DNA of 62,387 nucleotides, from contig JAUCBJ010008134.1 of NCBI GenBank assembly GCA_032718475.1, positions 1 through 62,387 of the forward strand, given 5' to 3'. Below the pieces are notes generated by a model. The model made no database searches. It was not told the origin of the DNA and saw nothing but the letters and a program-made list of their open reading frames with translations. The stretch comes from Nemertoderma westbladi (taxonomy: Eukaryota > Xenacoelomorpha > Nemertodermatida > Nemertodermatidae). Shown here in pieces: positions 55,194-62,387 of this stretch. The position numbers were made by a program, and so were the translations under genes. How positions within the stretch are numbered: the stretch's first letter is position 1; each line of letters begins with the position of its first letter.

Positions 55194-56295
55194 CTCCCCC
55201 CCTCTGATATGGCGTATACACCTCCCCGTCTACTAGATGTCGGCAGTTATAATATACCGACTTGCCCTTCAGCCCCGGGTGGTCTACCAGACCCTCGAAA
55301 GCCGTCTTGAAGGCTCTTCTGTAGTTCAGGGGTGATCCCGATAACAGGAATGCCGTTGGTTCTCTCTCGATAACCACGGTCATGAATAGGTTTAGCAAAC
55401 CCATCATTATCCAGTCCTCCTGCAGGATATATCGCTTCTGATATACCTTTATCGCTCCTCTCCGGAATTGATACACCTCTTGTTTCCCTGGCCTCGCTCC
55501 CCACTTCAGCGAGTTTGCTAACTCCGCTCCGTACTCCCCTCTGAATTTACCCCAGTCCATTGGTTTGTGACACACAAGCCCCATTAGCTGGCCCATCGCC
55601 ACTGCTCCACAATGGCCTGCGTTCTCCACTAGTCCCAACCCGTCTGGTGCTGTCATAGCCATGTAGACCGTCTGCATGTCCAGGAGGTTGGGGGTGTCTG
55701 GACCGATGATTCTCTCCGCATCGTCGCGGATCGCTGATCCCACCTTTGTCGTCGACTTCTCTCTTACTAGGGTTTGCACCGCCTTTGGCAACCGGTTCAA
55801 CTTCGGCCCGTTCTTCTTCCCATACGTTCCCAGGTCGAATAGGAAAATGTCCCCATTTGGCGCGGCCAAATGTAGTAGTATGGTTCTGGCCGACCCCGCC
55901 GATCCTCTTCTCGAACCTTCCTCGTCTTCCACGGTCCCCTCATCGTCTAGGGCCATGTATCCTCCCCTGTTGACGGACTCTACGAACCTCTTCCAATCCT
56001 TTCTCAGTGACTCCTTCACGTACTTCGGAATCCCGAACTTCGCCTCTTCTCCCTTCACCACGTAGTGGAAATGCTCGAAGATCGCGTTGTCCAGCGACGG
56101 CGTCCCATAGGTCCCGACCAGCTGCTGTTCGTGCACTTCCCTGAAATGGTCCTGTAGCGCTCGCTCTTTGTGACCTCTCTCTAACCACTCGTAGTATCCC
56201 CTCGTCTTTTCTTCCGGATGCCTCTCGGTGAAATCCACCAGTATCTCCTTTCCTCCTAACTCCGCCTTTCTCTTTCTGACCAGTTTCTCCGCCAT
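55111..56295 (-). CDS. Third ORF of BEL/Pao element C, DEDD exonuclease-like
   Basis: 394 codons from MAEKLVRKRKAEL (56295), the start shared with element A; an in-frame ATG further upstream (56406) is less likely. Residues 1-15 are basic. Residues 112-120 (GGYMALDDEG) give a strand with a D117-x-E119 pair. 138-156 (TILLHLAAPNGDIFLFDLG) look like paired strands. 184-197 (KVGSAIRDDAERII) match the RNase D/WRN second motif, with D192 as the likely metal ligand, and NLLDMQ (203-208) follows as in that family. Y289-x4-D294 may be the third motif, but this is weak. The fold call is inference. If right, it would trim nucleic acid 3' ends. The last 27 residues are coded by the LTR. Most codons match element A up to DWGKFR. 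Confidence 0.6.
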   Translation of the reverse strand: MAEKLVRKRKAELGGKEILVDFTERHPEEKTRGYYEWLERGHKERALQDHFREVHEQQLVGTYGTPSLDNAIFEHFHYVVKGEEAKFGIPKYVKESLRKDWKRFVESVNRGGYMALDDEGTVEDEEGSRRGSAGSARTILLHLAAPNGDIFLFDLGTYGKKNGPKLNRLPKAVQTLVREKSTTKVGSAIRDDAERIIGPDTPNLLDMQTVYMAMTAPDGLGLVENAGHCGAVAMGQLMGLVCHKPMDWGKFRGEYGAELANSLKWGARPGKQEVYQFRRGAIKVYQKRYILQEDWIMMGLLNLFMTVVIEREPTAFLLSGSPLNYRRAFKTAFEGLVDHPGLKGKSVYYNCRHLVDGEVYTPYQRGGVLANSIPLTTPQSWISRAFKQYWGVRG

Positions 56296-56799
56296 TTCGA
56301 ACTCTCTCACTCGCTCACCTGTAAGGTGGTGCCTTGCCAAGGCGCAGTACAGATGAATGATAAGGTTAGGATGGTTTATACAGTCCGGTAATGGCCTACT
56401 TCTCACAGAATTCTAAGTTATCGCCTAATTTTCCTACCTAATTTTCTAAAACTGTCAAATTGTACTAAATTTCGTAATTCTGTCCGTTACTTTAATTATG
56501 TTCCAGAATATTTCTCCTACTGTTACCATAATTTGTCTAATTTCTAATTTTATCTTTATTTTAATTTAATTAATCCTACTACTGTGCCATCAGTATTCGC
56601 CAATGGATTATTCTATTCTATAATCCGCATTCTGGCCTACTCTGTGGGATTGTGCAGTACAACAGTATGCGTCGCGTGACCTACACGATTTATCCAGCTG
56701 TACCCACGTGCCCCCTCTCGCTACTCACTACTACCTCTACTAACTTCCTAATTAATCTCTACTAACTCTCACTATATTTTATATCATACCTACCTTCCT
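56296..56799 (-). other. Leader of third ORF, element C
   Basis: Matches 1426-1896 of element A in part, including the GCGCCTTGGCAAGGCACC-type inverted repeat just before the ORF. No gene. Confidence 0.5.
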
Positions 56800-57390
56800 A
56801 CCACTAACTCTTGCTACTAACGGTACTATACGTACCCTCTTACTAACTTCTAACTAACTCCTACTAACCGGTACTACGTACCCCCTTACTAACCTCTAAC
56901 TTCACTAACTCTTACTAACCAGTACTACGTACCCTCTTACTAACTTCTAACTCCACTAACTCTTACTAACTGGTACTATGTACCCTCTTACTAACTTCTA
57001 ACTCTACTAACTCTTACTAACCGGTACTACGTACCCTCTTACTAACTTCTAACTCTACTAACTCTTACTAACTGGTACTACGTACCCTCTTACTAACTTC
57101 TAACTCTACTAACTCTTACTAACCGGTACTACGTACCCTCTTACTAACTTCTAACTCCACTAACTCTTACTAACCGGTACTATGTACCCTCTTACTACCT
57201 TCTAACTCTCTCAACTAACGGTACTACGTACCCTCTTACTACTAACTAATTATCTAACTAACGGTACTACGTACCCTCTTACTGCTAACTAACTATCTAA
57301 CTAACGGTACTACATACCCTCTTACTACTAACTCTTACTAACTTCTATCTGCCTACTTGCTCACTACGTACCTACTACGTACTATTACTT
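56800..57390 (-). repeat. Tandem palindrome array (about 11 units), element C
   Basis: Units of about 51 bp (minus strand AGAGGGTACGTAGTACC type core, with AGTTAGTAAGAG spacers). Position and core agree with the element A array; unit length and spacer differ. Confidence 0.9.
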
Positions 57391-57433
57391 TCCTTTTCTT
57401 TATTTATTATTTTTTTATATTTATGTGTGGGAA

Positions 57434-57479
57434 GGGCGTCTCGCCCTCAATCCCACCCCCCTCAGTCCAACATTTGGAC
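57434..57479 (-). promoter_or_regulatory. Conserved hairpins after pol stop, element C
   Basis: Minus strand: GTCCAA-ATG-TTGGAC, then GAGGGGGGTGGG, then GGGCG-AGA-CGCCC, as in element A at 516-562. The surrounding spacer outside the stems differs more than the stems do. Confidence 0.45.
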
Positions 57480-57496
57480 GACTAAACTCAACTCAA

Positions 57497-58932
57497 CTAA
57501 GGTGCGCCCTCTAGCAGGCAGCATTTTCCTACAGCCCTCCTGTAGGTCTTTCTATCTTTCGCTCCTATCTTACCACCTATCCGCACTTCTACTGATCGGA
57601 CTCTTCTGTCCTCATCGGAGTAAGTGCCCACAACTCTCGCCAATCGCCATTGGTTGTTGATGATAGTGTCATCCGTGACGATCACCAGATCACCCTCCTT
57701 TAACTCCCTATTTGTATTCCTCCACTTGCTTCTCCTATGAAGCGTGGGTAGATATTCCTCAACCCACCTCCTCCAGTACTCCGCGCTTATCGCCTTGGCG
57801 ACTTTCCAACTCTGTCGGGAGTGTATATCGTCTGGGTCTACACCCCGCATGTCGATGGTCGCCGGCCTCTCCATTAGAAAGTGACTGGGTGTCAGCACAT
57901 CTAATGACTCTGGGTCATCATTTTCTGGATATAGTGGTCTGCTATTAATGATATCCTCACACTTTGCTAGTACCGTCCTCAGTACGTCTTCTGTTACCAT
58001 GTGGGTGTTCATCAACTTCGTCATCAGACGCTTGGAACTACCCATGAGTCTCTCGACGCATCCTAGAGTATGCGGAGCATCCGGCGTCCTCCTCTCCCAC
58101 TTCACTTGTCGTCTTCTCATGGCTGCCCTGACTTCCTCCCCTTCCATGATTCCAAGGCGTCTGCCAGCTCGTTCTCTGCCCCCACAAAGTTGGTTCTGTT
58201 GTCGGAGTATATTACTGCGATCGTCCCACCTTTGCGGTCTCTGAACCTTTCTAGGGCATTGATGAATGCCGATGCTGTTACATCTTGGGCGAGTTCTATC
58301 CCTACCGCCCGTGTGTTGTTACATATGAAGATAATGCCGTAGCGCTTCTCCGTGTGCCGCATCACCTTAATCTTTATCGGCCCGAACATATCCACACCGC
58401 AGTGCGTGAATGGCGGGTCGTGCTGTCTCACCCTACTGGCCGGTAGTGGCGCCATCTCCTCTATGGCTCGCTCCTTCTTCATTCGTCGGCAGGTCTGGCA
58501 CTGCCCCACTACTGCCTTTACCTTCTTTCTTAACTGTTTGACCCAAAAGGTCCTTTGTATCTCTGTGAGGGTTCGGTTGGTGCCCCCGTACAATATCGAT
58601 TTATGGGAGTCCCAGATGATCTGGTGGACTATCGGCGATCCATTAGGGATGATGATGGGCTTTGGTGGAATGATGATACTGTTGTTGTTCAACACCCTAG
58701 AGTTCATTACTAAGATTCCATCATCATTGAGTTGTGGTGACAGCGTGATCAGCTCACTGTCCCGTCGGAGATACTGTTGTTTACCGACGCGTTCCACCTC
58801 ATCGCCGTAGTTCTTTCTCTGTTCGTAGCGGATGACGGCCTTGGCCGCTCCCTCCAGAACGATGTGTGGTTTATTTTTTATGTCTTTACCGACTCCCTTG
58901 AGGAAATCCCCGAAGGCTCTCCAGTACGCCAC
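57497..58932 (-). pseudogene. BEL/Pao integrase, frameshifted once
   Basis: The upstream frame (58117-58932) has the pre-integrase zinc-binding domain (H...H...CQTCRRMK) and the first two catalytic acids (HCGVDMFGP and VIYSDNRTNFVGA). The frame changes between 58117 and 58147. The downstream frame (57497-58147) has the third acid (APHTLGCVERL, E) and the C-terminal DUF5641-like domain. All D,D,E residues are present, but not in one frame. Stop at 57497-57499. Confidence 0.85.
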
Positions 58933-58949
58933 TAACTTCTTGGTCTTGT

Positions 58950-59995
58950 ACCAACTTGAGCTGTAGCTAAGGAGTTATCGCACAGTTCTTCCGGTTTTGG
59001 TTGCACGTCCCTTATCTCCCTCACCATCTGGCTATATATCTCTTCACCTTCTGAATCTCCTCCCTCTTCCTCTAATGCTACTTCTCCTGAGCCCGGGTCC
59101 ACCTTTCTCATCGGCGGCCAGGCTGTCTTATCATTCAGAAATTGTGGCCCATTTTGCTACAATACTTCCTTCTTCAAGAAAGTGTGGCGTGCTATGCCCC
59201 TCGATAACAAGTCCGCTGGGTTCTCGTCCATTGGGCAGTAGTGCCACCTTTCCAATTCCGTCGTCGCTCTTATTTCGTCCACCCTATTTGCGACGAATAT
59301 AGGGTATCTCGTCCTTTCGTTAGGTAGCCAACCAAGCACTACCATGGAGTCCGTCCAGTAGTGTGTTTCCACTATGTTGGGAATAGCGTCCATTAAGTAG
59401 GTTGTGGCCCTAACTCCTAACCTCGCAGCTGTCAACTCGAGTTTTGGAACCGATGCTGAATCTGGCGGCGTTGACTTCGCTTTGCTGAATGCGAGTCTGG
59501 GCTTGTGAGCCCCCTCTCGTTGTACTAAGTAGAGTGCTGCTCCGTATGCCTCTAATGACGCATCGGAGAACATAGATCCAGATTCGTCATGTCCCCATCC
59601 GGGAAATACACGCGTGGCATGCTGTATGTTCCCATCTGTTCTAAACTCTCTGTCCACTTGCACCACTGCTTCCTGATCTCTTCTGGTACTTCTGTGTCCC
59701 ATTCTTCCTTTAATTTGTATACTTTCCTAAGTATCTGTTTCCCCATGACTAGTAGTGGGGATGCTAGGCCTAGGGGGTCGTATATCCTTGCTATGTACGA
59801 CACATAGCCCCTCTTTGTGTGGATGTCTGTGCCCTCCTGGCTCAACTGGTACTTCAACTCGTCCGTCTCTCTGTTCCACACGATCCCTAGTGCCTTCTGT
59901 TGGGACTCTACCCTTTTGTTCGCCATGTCCTGTTCCTTGGCTGTCGTGGGATTATCCATGGTCGACTCTGGCCTCCTGTCCTCTATGGCTTTCAT
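58950..59995 (-). pseudogene. BEL/Pao RNase H and linker, frameshifted
   Basis: 59552-59995: end of RT and connection (YVSYIARIYDPLGLASPLLV). 59157-59702: RNase H (MFSDASLEAYGAALYLVQ, PKLELTAARLG, HYWTDSMVVLGWL, NPADLLSRG). 58950-59150: the segment before integrase (FLNDKTAWPPM, then an acidic stretch), open after a stop at 59157. Frame changes at about 59600 and near 58935. Confidence 0.8.
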
Positions 59996-60759
59996 GAACT
60001 TTGTTGGAACTTGGTTAGGTTAAACCCGGATCCTTTTAGGATGTCGCGAACTTCGCGCCCCGTATCCAGTAGTTCCTTAACCGTATTTCCAGACTCCATC
60101 CCGTCGTCTACATAGAAGCCGCGTTGAATCATATCGACGGCTTTGGCGCTATATTTATCTTCCTTTCCTTCTACCGTGTCCCTCATGGCCACAGTCGTCG
60201 TGAAAGAGGACGACTTGGCCCCCATATTCTGAACTACCATCTTATACATTGGTATTGTCGATGGTTCCTCGTCACCATTGTACCATAGGAAGCGCTGACT
60301 GTCGCTATCCTCTTCCATTACACGGACTTGGTTGAACATGCCTTCGATGTCGCAGGTGAAGGCGTGTTTTCCATTCCTGAATCTGAGTAGGACCTCGATC
60401 CCTGAGTTATCGATATTGGGACCCTCCAACAGATAATCGTTTAGGCATTTGCCGTCGGTCTTGGCCGACGCGTCAACTACCATCCGCAGTTTACCTTTCT
60501 TTGGATCTAGAGCCACATGGAGTGGCAGGTAATAGGTCCTGTCCGTGCTTGGTTCGTCGACCGGTAACTCTATGGCCCATCCTTTCTCGACATACTTCTT
60601 AATCGTCTTATGAATGTACTCATTCTTTTCGGGGCTCCGTTTTAGTGTTTGCTTCAACTTACGAAGCCTCGTGAGTACCATTCCTTTATTGTCGGATAGC
60701 GGTAGCTTCGGTAGTTTCCATACCATCCCTATGGTATACCGCCCCTCATTGCATGTCAT
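59992..60759 (-). CDS. BEL/Pao reverse transcriptase (partial)
   Basis: 255 residues with TYYLPLHVALDP, LRMVVDASAK, FTCDIEGMFNQV (first catalytic Asp), SQRFLWYN and RGFYVDDGMES (YVDD active site). The frame is open but the flanking pol parts are in other frames. Upstream it joins gag without protease, so an internal deletion lies near 60760-60830. Confidence 0.85.
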   Translation of the reverse strand: MTCNEGRYTIGMVWKLPKLPLSDNKGMVLTRLRKLKQTLKRSPEKNEYIHKTIKKYVEKGWAIELPVDEPSTDRTYYLPLHVALDPKKGKLRMVVDASAKTDGKCLNDYLLEGPNIDNSGIEVLLRFRNGKHAFTCDIEGMFNQVRVMEEDSDSQRFLWYNGDEEPSTIPMYKMVVQNMGAKSSSFTTTVAMRDTVEGKEDKYSAKAVDMIQRGFYVDDGMESGNTVKELLDTGREVRDILKGSGFNLTKFQQSS

Positions 60760-62122
60760 CGATTCCTTTACGCTTTGTAAAGCCTTTGTAAAGCTGCGTC
60801 GCCGCGTACAGCAGTGATTGTCTGAGCTTTGGCAATGCGTTCGCCGTGTTATGTTCTGGTTTCGGCCTGTGGTATTCGGTCTTTGGTCCCTTTCCCAGGC
60901 TATCCTCGCTATAGACTGGGTCCGTTATTAGTTCGGCTTCATAGTTTAAGAAGCTCGACATTTCTTCTAAACCCGGTTCCGCACCCTTCTTGTCTCGAGT
61001 TGAGAAAGCAATCTTCCTCCACTTGTTGCGCAACCAATCGGCAGTGCCTGCGCTATCATGGTGATGTTATTAGACGCGTTGAGTTTGTATTGTGTGTCCA
61101 GTGTCTTTAGTACGACTAGCGCCTTCTCAACTTTGTTCGCGAATGTCTTTATGCTAACGGGGTTATCCTGTAGGCCACCCGATGTTATACCTCTCAGGGT
61201 CTGCCGGATGATCTTGGCCGGGTGCCCGTACTCCCTGTCTAGTGCCCGCCATGCTGTCGTGAAGCCGCCCTCGATGCCCTGGTATTGCCTCACGATGTCG
61301 TATGCTGGGCCTCCTGTGTACACTTGCAGATACTTTAGGCACTCCGCTTGTGTCAAATTCTTCGTTAGTATTTCATTGCTATACATTCGCCGAAACTGCA
61401 GGTATTCTTCCGGCCTGCTTCCATCGAATTTAAACGGTTCCACGGGTGGTAACTCGATCCTGGTTTTTAATGCATCGATCAATGTGGCCATCCCCATCGC
61501 TTGTGCTTCCAATGGGTTTGATGGATGCTGTATAGATTCTCCTGTTGGGTGTGGCCCGTTCGTCCTATTCGCTGCCTTTCTTTGGCTTGGATATATCATC
61601 GGGGATAGCGGCCCCCTCCATATTTCGGTGTCGCACGATCTATTCTCGTCCAAGGGGTTCGATGTTCTTATTCCTATTGGGGTATATTGTTGATATTGTG
61701 ATGGGGGAATGTCACCCTGCCCCCCCCCCCCCCCCCCCACCGGTATGTTTGATACTGGGGTTGATACTCGGCGCGTAGTATGCCTCGTCAGGTCGCGTCT
61801 CCCCGGGACGACGGCAATCTCCCGGAGTTCGACCCCACCGACTCTCCGTCTCCATCTCTACTACCGACGGCTCGCTATCCGTCCTCGCTCTCCTGTCGTT
61901 CGCGACAACACTTCCTCTACTCTCCCTCCTTTTTCTCTCTGCAGTGCAGTATCCCCGCTCGTGAGATCTCTCGTCGACCTCCTGGTTAAACTCCACTTTT
62001 CTTCTTCCCTCTTCTGATTGGGCTCGACGTCTCGTCGCTCGCCCTCTCGCAACGTCAACCTGTCTCCCTCTGCTCGATCGCAAGTCGCTGGGGATACTCG
62101 TAACCCCCCTACTATTCTCCAT
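60746..62122 (-). pseudogene. BEL/Pao gag, frameshifted
   Basis: 61712-62122: basic N-terminal part, mostly charged. A run of 19 C (61720-61738, G on the coding strand) joins it to 60967-61740, which carries the DUF1759-type capsid region (PVEPFKFDGSRPEEYLQFRR, QAECLKYLQVYTGGPAYDIV, AWRALDREYGHP). The frame changes again in 60967-61033 to the last piece (MRNKWRKIAFSTRD). Zinc knuckles and protease are absent. The length of the G run sets the frame between the first two parts. Confidence 0.8.
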
Positions 62123-62387
62123 CGCCGGGTGCTGCGGTTCACCTAATTCGCCCCGTGCATTATCCGCCGACGCTTGTGGGACACTCTTTGCCCCCCCCCC
62201 CCCCCCCCCCTTTCGCCGCTAATCTCTCGTTGTGGGGCTCCTGTAGCCCCCCCCCCCTACACCCCTCTCCAATCGACACACTAACCCCACTGCGGCTGGG
62301 TCCATTATAACATGGGATCAAACTAGAAATATGTAAACTTATGTACAATGTTTTTTATGTAGATAAAAATAAATATTTATCTAGTGC
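62123..62387 (-). other. Leader of element C to window edge
   Basis: Contains a run of 20 C (62191-62210). No LTR end that matches GGATCCCGTCACA is visible, so the 5' LTR is outside the window or this copy is 5'-truncated. Confidence 0.5.

Larger units (their letters stand above)
54622..62387 (-). mobile_element. BEL/Pao LTR retrotransposon C
   Basis: Minus-strand order: gag (60746-62122), RT, RNase H, integrase, hairpins, palindrome array, third ORF, 3' LTR (54622-55193). The protease and zinc knuckles between gag and RT are missing. Pol is broken by at least four frame changes. The 5' LTR is not seen before the window edge. It faces element A, so the two family members lie tail to tail about 50 kb apart. 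Confidence 0.9.

Noticed and set aside
62281-62387. Primer-binding site and 5' LTR of element C at the right edge
   Set aside because: A TGGACCCAGCC string is present on the minus strand, but the sequence beyond it does not match the known LTR end.

Overview
The window is animal DNA, probably from a marine invertebrate. The signs are GT-AG introns, a C2H2 zinc-finger gene, a relative of the animal methyltransferase gene FAM86/EEF2KMT, and a very dense mix of BEL/Pao, Copia, LINE, SINE and DNA-transposon remains in AT-rich spacer full of short palindromes (ACCGGT, TAGGCCTA, GTACTGCAGTAC). I cannot name the species; an echinoderm-like or other deuterostome genome is only a guess. Cellular genes are few, and most are broken.

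Layout. 1-4181: the 3' half of a BEL/Pao LTR retrotransposon on the + strand (element A: integrase end, conserved hairpins, a 24-unit palindrome array, a broken third ORF, polypurine tract, LTR). 4182-9530: AT-rich spacer, a small Cys/His-rich gene, and a broken DUF6589-type gene with a clear intron. 9960-14105: a C-rich repeat family member (R), a 0.74-kb inverted-repeat element, and a Copia remnant split by a tRNA-derived SINE with a perfect 11-bp target duplication. 14235-16080: a 13-finger zinc-finger gene; a decayed inverted copy lies at 23597-25435. Between these copies sit a LINE inserted into an older LINE of the same family, a FAM86-like pseudogene split by a TA-flanked element, and a 68-bp minisatellite. 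27723-37228: nested DNA transposons, each with visible ends: hAT-like (8-bp TSD), Mutator-like (9-bp TSD), a 5.2-kb Tc1/mariner-like unit, and inside that a piggyBac-like (TTAA) and a short hAT-like element. 37815-51656: a BEL/Pao-type gag-protease element on the - strand (element B) lacking reverse transcriptase and integrase, bracketed by two 555-bp direct repeats with about four differences, and containing a 5'-truncated LINE with an intact RT frame. 54622-62387: a near-complete but frameshifted BEL/Pao element on the - strand (element C), the same family as A.

The most interesting system is the A/C family. After pol it carries conserved hairpins with a G-rich purine run, then a tandem array built around a GGTAC-GTA-GTACC palindrome, then a third ORF. 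In C this ORF is open for 394 codons and ends inside the 3' LTR. Its middle resembles the RNase D/WRN-type DEDD 3'-5' exonuclease fold. Element B is the second point of interest: it keeps a very long gag-protease frame after losing RT and integrase, and has its own extra 3' ORF with a basic tail. Functions for both extra ORFs are inferred from sequence pattern only.
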